From positions 4,030,001-4,094,000 of the forward strand of contig NZ_CP102509.1 in assembly GCF_024611995.1 (NCBI RefSeq): a DNA stretch of 64,000 nt, in the 5' to 3' direction. Below are positions 32,383 through 42,147 of this stretch, in pieces. Positions within the stretch are counted from its first letter, which is position 1. Each line of letters opens with the position of its first letter. Origin of the DNA: Streptomyces sp. NBC_00162 (GTDB lineage: Bacteria; Actinomycetota; Actinomycetes; Streptomycetales; Streptomycetaceae). A model generated the notes under the pieces. It was not told where the DNA came from, made no database searches, and worked only from the letters and a program-made list of their open reading frames with translations. The translations under genes and the position numbers were made by a program.

Positions 32383-33561
32383 TCAGTACGACTTGGGCAA
32401 GCCCAGGGTCTGGTGGGAGACGAAGCTGAGGATCATCTCGCGGCTGACCGGGGCGATGCGGGCCACGCGGGAGGCGGTGATGAGGGAGGCCAGGCCGTAT
32501 TCGCGGGTGAGGCCGTTGCCGCCGAGGGTGTGGACGGACTGGTCCACCGCCCGGACGCAGGCCTCCGCGGCGGCGTACTTGGCCATGTTCGCGGCCTCGC
32601 CGGCGCCCATGTCGTCGCCGGCGTCGTAGAGGTGGGCGGCCTTCTGCATCATCAGGCGGGCCAGTTCCAGCTCGATGTGGGCCGCGGCGAGGGGGTGGGC
32701 CACGGCCTGGTGGGCGCCGATGGGGTCCTTCCACACCTGGCGGGTCTTGGCGTAGTCGACGGCCTTGGCGAGCGCGTAGCGGCCCATGCCGATGGCGAAG
32801 GCGGCGGTCATGATGCGTTCGGGGTTGAGGCCGGCGAAGAGCTGGAGCAGGCCCGCGTCCTCGTCGCCCACGAGCGCGTCGGCAGGCAGCCGGACCTCGT
32901 CCAGGGTCAGCTCGAACTGCTTCTCCGCGGCCTGTAGTTCCATGTCGATGACCGACCGGGAGAAGCCGGGGGCCTCGCGCGGGACGATGAACAGGCAGGG
33001 CTTGAGGCGGCCGCTCTTCACGCCTTGATCAGACACGATCTCGGTGCGGCCGACGATGAGGGTGGCGTCGGCGATGTCCACGCCGGAGATGAAGACCTTG
33101 CGGCCGTTCAGCACCCACTCGTCGCCGTCGCGCCGGGCGGTGGTGGTGATGCGGTGGGAGTTGGATCCGGCATCGGGTTCGGTGATGCCGAAGGCCATGG
33201 TGCGGCTGCCGTCGGCGAGGGCGGGGAGCCAGGCCCGCTTCTGGGCCTCGGTGCCGAAGCGGGAGATGACCGTGCCGCAGATGGCGGGTGAGACGACCAT
33301 CATCAGGAGGGGACAGCCCGCGGCGCCGAGCTCCTCGAGGACGATGGACAGTTCGGCGATGCCGCCGCCTCCGCCGCCGTACTCCTCGGGCAGGTTGACG
33401 CCGAGGTAGCCGAGCTTGGCGGCGTCGGCCCACAGTTCGTCGGGGTGACCGCCCTCGCGGGCGACGCGGGCGAGGTACTCACGGCCGTACTTCTGGCCGA
33501 GGGCGGCGACCGCCGTGCGCAGGGCCTTGTGCTCTTGGGTTTCGATGGTGGCGGAGCTCAT
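32383..33561 (-). CDS. Acyl-CoA dehydrogenase (isovaleryl/citronellyl type)
   Basis: 392 residues; ATG 33561 overlaps the stop of the biotin carboxylase gene by 4 bp. Family motifs: LGVNLPEEYGGGGGGIAELSIVLEELG, MAFGITEPDAGSNSHRITTTA, LNGRKVFISGVDIAD and the C-terminal HTLGGNGLTREYGLASLITASRVARIAPVSREMIL. In the usual family the C-terminal Arg-Ala-Glu active site reads differently; here VARIAPVSREM is a conserved variant. Probably oxidises a branched acyl-CoA in leucine or terpenoid degradation; exact substrate unresolved. Confidence 0.93.
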   Translation of the reverse strand: MSSATIETQEHKALRTAVAALGQKYGREYLARVAREGGHPDELWADAAKLGYLGVNLPEEYGGGGGGIAELSIVLEELGAAGCPLLMMVVSPAICGTVISRFGTEAQKRAWLPALADGSRTMAFGITEPDAGSNSHRITTTARRDGDEWVLNGRKVFISGVDIADATLIVGRTEIVSDQGVKSGRLKPCLFIVPREAPGFSRSVIDMELQAAEKQFELTLDEVRLPADALVGDEDAGLLQLFAGLNPERIMTAAFAIGMGRYALAKAVDYAKTRQVWKDPIGAHQAVAHPLAAAHIELELARLMMQKAAHLYDAGDDMGAGEAANMAKYAAAEACVRAVDQSVHTLGGNGLTREYGLASLITASRVARIAPVSREMILSFVSHQTLGLPKSY

Positions 33562-35474
33562 GACGGCGTTTCCTCCTGGACTACGGCGAGCAGGGCGCCG
33601 AACTCGACCTGTTGGCCGGTGGCGGCGTGGAGCGCGGTGAGCGTGCCGGAGGCGGGCGCGAGGATGCGGTGTTCCATCTTCATCGCCTCCAGCCAGAGCA
33701 GGGGCTGCCCGGCGGTGACGGCGCTGCCGGGGGCGAGGCCCTCGGCGACGCGGACGACGGTGCCGGGCATGGGGGCGAGCAGGGAGCCCGGTTCGGTGCG
33801 GTCCTGGGGGTCCGCGAACCGGGGGACGGGGACGAGGGTGTGGGCGCCGAGCGCCGAATCGACGTAGATCTCCGGCTTGTTCGAATTTTGTTTCACGTGG
33901 AACAGCCGTCGGATTCCCTCGACTTCGAGGGTGACGAGGGCGGGTTCGGCGGCCAGGACCCGGACTCCGGGCAGGTCCACCGGGTGGTAGCTCACCGTGT
34001 ATTCGGTGGCCTCGCTGCCGGCCGCGGTGTAGCGGCGGGTCTGGGGCTGGGAGCGGACGTTGCGCCAGCCGCCCAGGCGCGCGGCCAGGGGGGCGTCCGG
34101 GGCCGGGGCCGCTTCGGCGAGGGCCGCGGCCAGGGCGGCCAGGGTGGCGTCCGGGGCGTCCTCGGTGAGGGCGGGGAGGTGGCGCTTGTAGAAGCCGGTG
34201 TCGAGCTGTCCGGCGGCGAACTCCGGGTGGCGCAGGGACCGTACGAGGAGCTCGCGGTTGGTGGTGAGCCCGTGGATGCGGGCTCCGGCCAGGGCGTGGG
34301 CGAGGACGCGTACGGCCTCGGCGCGGGTCGGGGCGTGGGCGACGACCTTGGCGAGCATGGGGTCGTAGTGGATGCCGACGGTGTCCCCGTCGGTGAAGCC
34401 GGTGTCGACGCGGACCTCCCCGGGCACGGCGAGGGTGTGCAGGACTCCGGTCTGCGGGCGCCAGTCCTGGGCGGGGTCCTCGGCGTAGAGGCGGGCCTCG
34501 ACGGCATGGCCGACGGGCGCCGGGGGTGTCAGGGGCAGGGCCGTGCCCTCGGCGACGCGCAGCTGGAGGGCGACGAGGTCGAGGCCGAAGACCGCTTCGG
34601 TGACGGGGTGTTCGACCTGGAGGCGGGTGTTCATCTCCAGGAAGTACGGGCGTCCGTCGGCGGTGACGAGGAACTCGACGGTGCCGGCGCCCTGGTAGGA
34701 GACGGCGCGGGCGGCGGCGACCGCGGCCTCGTGGAGGCTTTCGCGCAGGCTTTCCGGCAGGCCGGGGGCCGGGGCCTCCTCGATGACCTTCTGGTGGCGC
34801 CGCTGGAGGGAGCAGTCGCGGGTGCCCAGAGCCCAGACGGTGCCGTGGGAGTCGGCGAGGATCTGCACCTCGACGTGGCGGCCGCGCTCGACGTAGGGCT
34901 CGGCGAAGACCTCGCCGTCGCCGAAGGCCGAGCGGGCCTCGGCGGAGGCGGCCTCCAGCTCCTCCTTGAGCGCGTCGAGTTCGCGGACCACGCGCATCCC
35001 GCGGCCACCGCCCCCGGCGGCCGCCTTGAGGAGCAGGGGCAGATCGGCGGCGGTGGCGGCAGCCGGGTCGACGGGTTCGAGGAGCGGCACCCCGGCGGCG
35101 CGCATCAGCTCCTTGGCCCGGGTCTTGGAGGCCATGGCCTCGATGGCCTCGGGGGGCGGGCCGATCCAGGTCAGCCCGGCGGCCCGGACCTCGCGGGCGA
35201 AGCCGGCGTTCTCGGAGAGGAAGCCGTAGCCGGGGTGGACGGCATCGGCGCCCGCGGCGAGGGCGGCCTTGATGATCAGGTCGCCGCGCAGGTAGGTGTC
35301 GGCGGGGGCCGCGCCGGGCAGCCGTACGGCCACGTCGGCGTCACGTACGTGCAGTGCGCTCTCGTCGGGGTCGGAGTGGACGGCGACTGTGGCCAGGCCC
35401 AGGGCGCGGGCGGTGCGGAAGACGCGGACGGCGATCTCGCCGCGGTTGGCCACGAGGAGGGAGTTGATGGTCAT
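33558..35474 (-). CDS. Acyl-CoA carboxylase alpha chain (biotin carboxylase plus BCCP)
   Basis: 638 residues from ATG 35474. Domains in order: biotin carboxylase N-domain (SLLVANRGEIAVRVFRTARALG), ATP-grasp (LLKAAAGGGGRGMRVV; EMNTRLQVEHPVTE near residue 290), C-domain (GHAVEARLYAEDPAQDWRPQTG), linker, and biotinyl domain with EAMKMEH, biotinylated Lys599. It carboxylates biotin with bicarbonate and ATP. With the carboxyltransferase encoded upstream it forms a 3-methylcrotonyl- or geranyl-CoA-type carboxylase. Pairing is supported by the order and 8-bp spacing of the two genes. Confidence 0.96.
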   Translation of the reverse strand: MTINSLLVANRGEIAVRVFRTARALGLATVAVHSDPDESALHVRDADVAVRLPGAAPADTYLRGDLIIKAALAAGADAVHPGYGFLSENAGFAREVRAAGLTWIGPPPEAIEAMASKTRAKELMRAAGVPLLEPVDPAAATAADLPLLLKAAAGGGGRGMRVVRELDALKEELEAASAEARSAFGDGEVFAEPYVERGRHVEVQILADSHGTVWALGTRDCSLQRRHQKVIEEAPAPGLPESLRESLHEAAVAAARAVSYQGAGTVEFLVTADGRPYFLEMNTRLQVEHPVTEAVFGLDLVALQLRVAEGTALPLTPPAPVGHAVEARLYAEDPAQDWRPQTGVLHTLAVPGEVRVDTGFTDGDTVGIHYDPMLAKVVAHAPTRAEAVRVLAHALAGARIHGLTTNRELLVRSLRHPEFAAGQLDTGFYKRHLPALTEDAPDATLAALAAALAEAAPAPDAPLAARLGGWRNVRSQPQTRRYTAAGSEATEYTVSYHPVDLPGVRVLAAEPALVTLEVEGIRRLFHVKQNSNKPEIYVDSALGAHTLVPVPRFADPQDRTEPGSLLAPMPGTVVRVAEGLAPGSAVTAGQPLLWLEAMKMEHRILAPASGTLTALHAATGQQVEFGALLAVVQEETPS

Positions 35475-35482
35475 GTGCGGGC

Positions 35483-37077
<1,595 letters not shown>

Positions 37078-37081
<4 letters not shown>

Positions 37082-38835
37082 GAGCCGGTCCCCTCCGGGG
37101 CGGACAGTAGGTGGTTCGGGATGTCGAGGTGGCGGGCGCGGAGCCATTCGCCGAGGGCCTTGGCCTGGGGGTCGAAGCGGTGGCCTGAGGCGACGCCGTC
37201 GCCGAGGATGCCGGTGAGGGTGAAGTTCAGGGCCCGGAGGTTCGGGAGCGCGTGACGGGTGACGGGGAGACCGGCGGTCTCGGGGAGCAGGTCCTGGAGG
37301 GTCTCCACCGTGAGGGTGCGGTGCAGCCAGTCCCATGCGGCGTCGGACTCGACCCACACGCCGATGTTGGCGTCGCCGCCCTTGTCTCCGCTGCGGGCCC
37401 CGGCCACCGCCCCCAGGGGGGCGCGGGTGGTGGGCCCTGCGGGGCTCTCCCCTACCCGCCCCTTCCCGAAACTGGGGCTCCGCCCCAGACCCCGCTCCTC
37501 AAGCTCCCCCAGACTCCGTCCGGGGGGACCCCCAGGAGGGGCTGGATCGTGCGGCGCAGCGGGCATCGGCAGGCGGGTGCCGTCCGGGAGGACCGCGGTG
37601 TGGGGGACCTCGTCCGCCGGGATCAGGGCCGAGGTGAAGACCCCGTACGGCTGGGCCGGGCCCGGTGGGGTCGTGACGTGGAAGCCCGGGTAGCTGGCCA
37701 GGGCGAGTTCGATCGCCGCCGAGGTCAGCTCGCGGCCCACCCGGTCCGGAGACGGGTCGCGGACCACCAGGCGCAGCAGGGCACTCGCCGTCTCCTCCGT
37801 CGGGGCGTCCTCGTGGTCGGTGCGGGCAAGGGTCCAGTCGACGGTGGCCACGCCCTCCAGGGCATCGGACAGCTGGGAGCGGACCAGCCGCGCCTTCGCC
37901 TCGATGTCCAGGCCGGTCAGGACGAAGACCACCTCGTTGCGCCAGCCGCCGATGCGGGTGACGCCCACCTTGAGGGAGGACGGCGGCGGTTCGCCGAGCA
38001 CGCCCGAGACGCGGACGCGGTCGGGGCCGTCCCCGGACAGCCGGACAGCGTCCAGGCGGGCGGTCACGTCTGGGCCGAGGTAGCGGACGCCCTGGGTTTC
38101 GTAGAGGAGTTGGGCGGTGACGGTGCCGGCCGAGACGACTCCGCCCGTCCCCGGGTGCTTGGTGATCACCGAGGAGCCGTCCTCGGAGATCTCCGCGAGG
38201 GGGAAGCCGGGGCGGCGGACGTCGTGCGCGGTGAAGAACGAGTAGTTCCCGCCGGTGGCCTGGGTGCCGCATTCCAGGACGTGGCCCGCGACCACCGCCC
38301 CCGCCAGCCTGTCGTGGTCGTCCGGCGCCCAGTCGAACCACCAGGCCGCCGGTCCGCTGACCAGCGCCGCGTCCGTGACCCGGCCGGTCACGACCACGTC
38401 CGCGCCCGCCCGCAGGCAGGCGGTGATCCCGGCGCCCCCGAGGTAGGCGTTGGCGGTCAGCGCACCCTCGGAGTACGGCATCAGGTCGTCGCCCTCGACG
38501 TGCGCGACGGTGACGGGAACACCCGCCTTGGCCGCCAGCGCCCGTACGGCGTCTGCCAGTCCGGCCGGGTTCAGGCCGCCCGCGTTCGCGACGATCCGTA
38601 CGCCCCGCTCGTGCGCGAGCCCGAGCCCCTCCTCCAGCTGGCGCAGGAAGGTCTTCGCGTAGCCGAGGTCCGGGTTCTTCAGGCGGTCGCGGCCGAGGAT
38701 GAGCATGGTCAGCTCGGCCAGGTAGTCCCCGGTCACCACGTCCAGCGGGCCGCCGGTCAGCATCTCGCGCAGGGCGTCGAACCGGTCCCCGTAGAAACCC
38801 GAGGCATTGCCGATCAGCAGGGGGCGGCGCGTCAT
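37078..38835 (-). CDS. AtuA-like acyclic terpene utilisation protein with repeat-encoded linker
   Basis: 585 residues; ATG 38835 overlaps the upstream stop by 4 bp. Main part (1-415) is the AtuA family: LLIGNASGFYGDRFDALREML, LRQLEEGLGLAHERGVRIVANAGGLNP, ADVVVTGRVTDAALV, GNYSFFTAHDVRRPGFPLAEISEDGSSVITKHPGTGG. The last ~120 residues (LGAVAGARSGDKGGDANIGVWV ...) are the small AtuA-associated C-terminal domain, usually fused as here. Between them, residues about 434-460 are encoded by a repetitive intergenic-type DNA element inserted in frame. Enzymatic role of AtuA is not settled; it is required in citronellol/geraniol breakdown in Pseudomonas. Confidence 0.93.
37457..37533. repeat. Repetitive element inside the AtuA-like gene, copy 4
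   Basis: The same composite element as at 12051-12114: CCGCCCCTTCCCGAAAC leader, hairpin CTGGGGC-tcc-GCCCCAG (37472-37488) and the 28-nt module (37506-37533, identical to copy 1). It keeps the reading frame open and codes for a Gly/Pro/Arg linker between two domains. Confidence 0.9.
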
Positions 38836-39644
38836 CGGGAGCCTTCCGGCGCGCGGCCGGGGCCCGCCGGGCCCGCGAAGGCCTGCGCGATGTCGAGCCA
38901 GCGGTCCGCGTCGGGGCCGGTCGCGGCCAGGGACAGGTCGGCGCGGTGGGCCCGCTGGGTCACCAGGAGGCAGAAGTCGAGCGCCGGGCCCGTGACCCGC
39001 TGCGGGGCGTCCGGGGGCCCGTACGTCCACACCCCGGCGCCGTCGGGGGCCGTCAGCTCCACCCGGAACTCCTCGGCGGGCGCGGGCAGTCCGCGTACGG
39101 CGTAGGCGTAGTCGCGGGCCCGTACCCCGATCCGGGCCACGTGCCGCAGCCGTGCCGTCGGGGTGCGGCGTACGCCGAGCGCGTCGGCGACGTCCTGGCC
39201 GTGCGCCCAGGTCTCCATCAGCCGTGCGCTCGCCATCGAGGCGGCCTTCATCGGGGGCCCGTACCAGGGGAAGCGGGTGTCGGGCGAGGCCGCGGCGAGG
39301 GCCGCGTCGAGGCCGGTGCGCCCGGACCGCCAGCGGGCGAGCAGCTCGGCGGGCGGCAGCGCCGCGCCCTCTTCCGCCCCCTCGTCGACGAAGGAGTCGG
39401 GGGCCTTGAGGGCCTCCTCGACCATGAGGCCGAAGCCGGCGGCGTCGATGAGGGAGAGCAGCGCGGCCCGGTCGGTCCAGTGCAGGTGGGCGATCTGGTG
39501 GGCGATGCTCCAGCCGGGCGCGGGGGTGGGCCGGGCCCAGTCGGGGCCGGACAACTCCCCGACCAGGGCGTCGAGTTCCCGCCCCTCCTCGCGCAGGTCG
39601 GCGAAGACGGCTGCGGTGGCATCGACGGCGGACGGATCGGGCAC
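38832..39644 (-). CDS. TIGR03084-family metal-binding (DinB/MDMPI-like) protein
   Basis: 270 residues from GTG 39644 with GGGGAG upstream. Matches the TIGR03084 family: ADLREEGRELDALVGELSGPDWARPTPAPGWSIAHQIAHLHWTDRAALLSLIDAAGF, with the His ligands of the DinB-like four-helix bundle (WSIAHQIAHLHWTD), and METWAHGQDVADALG. Such proteins are typically mycothiol- or metal-linked and found beside AtuA-type and acyl-CoA genes in actinobacteria. First gene of the minus-strand operon, with a TetR-type palindrome about 50 bp upstream. Reaction unknown. Confidence 0.9.
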   Translation of the reverse strand: MPDPSAVDATAAVFADLREEGRELDALVGELSGPDWARPTPAPGWSIAHQIAHLHWTDRAALLSLIDAAGFGLMVEEALKAPDSFVDEGAEEGAALPPAELLARWRSGRTGLDAALAAASPDTRFPWYGPPMKAASMASARLMETWAHGQDVADALGVRRTPTARLRHVARIGVRARDYAYAVRGLPAPAEEFRVELTAPDGAGVWTYGPPDAPQRVTGPALDFCLLVTQRAHRADLSLAATGPDADRWLDIAQAFAGPAGPGRAPEGSR

Positions 39645-39695
39645 GGCGTGCTCCCCTCTCGGCGTGAGGGGAAGACTGGCAGCCGTCACGAAAAC

Positions 39696-39717
39696 AATCA
39701 AGCACGCTTGCATGATT
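39696..39717. promoter_or_regulatory. TetR-type operator upstream of the carboxylase operon
   Basis: 22-bp palindrome AATCAAGCACG|CTTGCATGATT, 9 of 11 pairs matched. It lies 52 bp before the GTG of the first gene in an otherwise AT-poor region. It probably binds the TetR protein encoded at the end of the operon. Confidence 0.65.
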
Positions 39718-39936
39718 TGTTCGCAGGGTGGCGCGTTCCCGCCACCCACGCCAACCGCCCCCATACGACGGGAAGTTGTGGACCTCCCCTGACGGGCACC
39801 GGTCCCGCGGCGGCGCGGTCACCGGACGGGAGGGGGCGATTCAGGCCGTAAGCCGGAAACTCGCGATACGTCACTGGATGTCCCGTCGATACTGGACGTT
39901 CCGCTCCGGGCCCGGGCGAGCGCGCAGCACGTTCAT

Positions 39937-39979
39937 GTCACTCGACGCAGACGACGACGAAGAGGATGAACTGACGTGA
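39937..39979 (+). CDS. Possible acidic 14-residue leader ORF
   Basis: ATG-SLDADDDEEDELT-TGA, with its TGA overlapping the GTG start of the CocE gene (GTGA). No ribosome site is visible before the ATG, so translation is doubtful; the overlap is the only support. The 331 bp from 39645 to 39975 otherwise hold the operator at 39696 and no other gene. Confidence 0.2.
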
Positions 39980-41625
39980 CTCCAGCCGCCCGAACCCCGC
40001 AGCCTCCCCAGGGTCCCCAGACCCCCTTCTCCCTCTACCCCGAACTCGACGCGAACGCCCTGAACGCCTACGTCACCGCCCTCGAGAGCGGTGACGTCAC
40101 CGGCCTCTCCCCCGCCCGCGCCGCCGAGGTCGCCGAGGTCCGGGCCGTCGTCGTCTTCACCCGCGGCAAGGTGACCGGCGCCGACGGGGACCTGCTCGAC
40201 GCCGCGCTCTGGCGCCACACCGGCAGCCTGCCGCGCCCGCTGATCGTGATGCCCTCGCCGTGGACCAGCCTGGGCTGGCTCGTGTACGCCGTCCAGGCGG
40301 GCATCTTCGCGGCCCGCGGCTACAACGTCCTCGCCTACACCACCCGCGGCTTCCCCGGCTCCGAGGGCCAGGTGGAGGTGGCGGGCCCGCTCGACGTCGT
40401 CGACGGCAGCCGGGCCCTGGACCACCTCATCGAGCGCACCGCCGGCCCGGTGACGAGGATCGGCTTCCTCGGGGACTCGTACGGTTCGGGCATCAGCCAG
40501 CTGGTCGCCGCGCACGACACCCGCGTCGACGCCGTGGTCGCGCTCAGCAGCTGGGGTGACCTCGGGGAGGCGTTCTACGAGAACTCCACCCGCCACGTCG
40601 AAGCCGTACGGGCCCTGCTCAAGGCGGCCGAGAAGGCGAGGCTGAGCCCGCAGACGCAGAGCGTCTTCGACAACGTCCTCGCCAACCGCGACATCCAGGG
40701 CACCCTGGCGTGGGCGGAGACGCGCTCGCCCTTCACGCACATCAAGGAGCTCAACCGCCGCCAGGTGCCGGTCCTCTACGCGCACGCCTGGCACGAGACG
40801 CTCTTCCCGGCCAACCAGACGCTGAAGATGTTCAACGAACTGACCGGCCCCAAGCGCATGGTCCTGTCCATCGGCGACCACTCCGGCCCCGAGTCCTCGG
40901 GCATGTTCGGGCTGCCGAACCGGATCTGGACGGAAGCCCACCGCTGGTTCGACCACCACCTCAAGGAGATCGAGAACGGCATCGGCGACGAGGGCCAGGT
41001 GCTCAGCGAGGTCATGTGGAACCAGACCCTCGAACCCCGCCCGACCTGGCCCTCCCTCACCGAGCACATCCACCGGCTGCACCTGGCGGGCAGCGGGGAA
41101 CTGGCCGAGGCGCCGGAGGCCGGCTGGACGGCGACCGTGCTGTGCGGGGTGGACACCCCGGCGACCGTCGCCGACGCGGTCGTCCTGTCCGGCTACGCGG
41201 AGATGGCCGGCCGGCCGAAGGTCTACCCGACGGGCGAGATCGACCGCTCCGTCGCCGCCGTGTGGGCGTCGGCCCCGGTGGAGGAGACCACCCGGCTGCG
41301 GGGCACGCCGAAACTGCGGGTCACCTACCGGGCGCCCAACCCCGGCTCCGCCTTCGTGGCGTACCTCCTCGACACGGCGCCCGACGGGACGGCGCACATC
41401 GTCACGCACGCCCCGTACACCGATCTCGACTCGCCGCCCGACAGCCTGATCAGCGCGGACATCGACCTCCAGGCCACGGCGTACGACGTCCCGCGCGGCA
41501 ACCGGCTGATGCTGGTGATCGACGCCCGCGACCCCTTCTACGGTGACGCCAACCTGCCGCGCGCGACGCTGGCGTTCACCTCACCGGAGGCGACGCCCTC
41601 GTACCTGGACCTGCCGCTCGGCTGA
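39976..41625 (+). CDS. CocE/NonD-type hydrolase (peptidase S15 family)
   Basis: 549 residues from GTG 39976. Alpha/beta-hydrolase fold in the first 330 residues: PLIVMPSPWTSLGWLVYAVQAGIFAARGYNVLAYTTRGFPGSEGQ, nucleophile IGFLGDSYGSGISQLVAAH (Ser), catalytic acid and DHSGPESSGMFG (His). The C-terminal part (WTATVLCGVDTPATVADAVVLSGYAEMAGRP...) is the jelly-roll domain of X-Pro dipeptidyl-peptidases. No secretion signal. It is the last plus-strand gene before the caspase cluster; its 3' end overlaps the convergent gene by 88 bp. Substrate undetermined; possibly ester or acyl-amide hydrolysis. Confidence 0.92.
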   Translation: MTPAARTPQPPQGPQTPFSLYPELDANALNAYVTALESGDVTGLSPARAAEVAEVRAVVVFTRGKVTGADGDLLDAALWRHTGSLPRPLIVMPSPWTSLGWLVYAVQAGIFAARGYNVLAYTTRGFPGSEGQVEVAGPLDVVDGSRALDHLIERTAGPVTRIGFLGDSYGSGISQLVAAHDTRVDAVVALSSWGDLGEAFYENSTRHVEAVRALLKAAEKARLSPQTQSVFDNVLANRDIQGTLAWAETRSPFTHIKELNRRQVPVLYAHAWHETLFPANQTLKMFNELTGPKRMVLSIGDHSGPESSGMFGLPNRIWTEAHRWFDHHLKEIENGIGDEGQVLSEVMWNQTLEPRPTWPSLTEHIHRLHLAGSGELAEAPEAGWTATVLCGVDTPATVADAVVLSGYAEMAGRPKVYPTGEIDRSVAAVWASAPVEETTRLRGTPKLRVTYRAPNPGSAFVAYLLDTAPDGTAHIVTHAPYTDLDSPPDSLISADIDLQATAYDVPRGNRLMLVIDARDPFYGDANLPRATLAFTSPEATPSYLDLPLG

Positions 41626-42035
41626 CCCGCACGGGAGGGGTCCGTCAGGGGTGGGGAGTCGTCGTCGGCGTCGCCTCCGCTGTGCGTGGTCCCCGTGAAC
41701 TGGAAGGGTGGCTCGAACGGGCCCATGACCAGCAGCTGTTCCGTCTCGTCCTGGCTGTCGACCAGCCGCTGGTACGAGGCTGCGGGGCTCTTCACGACGG
41801 GCGGCGGTACCGTCTCGCGGTCGACGCCCACGAGCGTCACGCGGCCGGCGCTTTCGTCGTGAACGAGGTGGCGGAACTCCTCCAGCCAGTCCTGCCTGGG
41901 CCCGTTCCGTCCGAAGGCCTTGAGCATGGCGACAGTGGTCTGTGCCGGAGGGAGGTCCGACAGGTCCGGCTGGAGCATGCGGGCGAGATCCGCGGCCGCC
42001 TTGTGGTAGACCGCTTCATCCTCGGTTCTGGACAT
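41538..42035 (-). CDS. Unknown protein downstream of the caspase gene
   Basis: 165 residues, ATG 42035. N-terminal half is helical (TEDEAVYHKAAADLARMLQPDLSDLPPAQTTVAMLKAFGRNGPRQDWLEEFRHLVHDE), then RVTLVGVDRETVPPPVVK and an acidic segment GGDADDDSPP. The last ~29 residues overlap the end of the CocE gene on the other strand, so the true C-terminus may be a recent extension by loss of a stop codon. It follows the second caspase gene by 112 bp on the same strand, with a strong hairpin between. I do not recognise the family; a partner or inhibitor of the caspase is the obvious guess. Confidence 0.65.
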   Translation of the reverse strand: MSRTEDEAVYHKAAADLARMLQPDLSDLPPAQTTVAMLKAFGRNGPRQDWLEEFRHLVHDESAGRVTLVGVDRETVPPPVVKSPAASYQRLVDSQDETEQLLVMGPFEPPFQFTGTTHSGGDADDDSPPLTDPSRAGQPSGRSRYEGVASGEVNASVARGRLASP

Positions 42036-42093
42036 CGGCTCTCCTCTGTCGGCGTGGCCGCGGTGGCGGCCACGGCGTCCGAGGGGCCTCACT

Positions 42094-42128
42094 GTGGTGG
42101 CTGCGCCGACCTGCGGCGCAGCCACCAC
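42094..42128 (-). terminator. Hairpin between caspase and downstream gene
   Basis: Perfect 14-bp stem GTGGTGGCTGCGCC (42094-42107) / GGCGCAGCCACCAC (42115-42128) with a 7-nt loop, no T-tract. It may weaken read-through from the caspase gene to the gene starting at 42035. Confidence 0.6.
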
Positions 42129-42147
42129 GCGGGGCCTCCGGGTCAGG

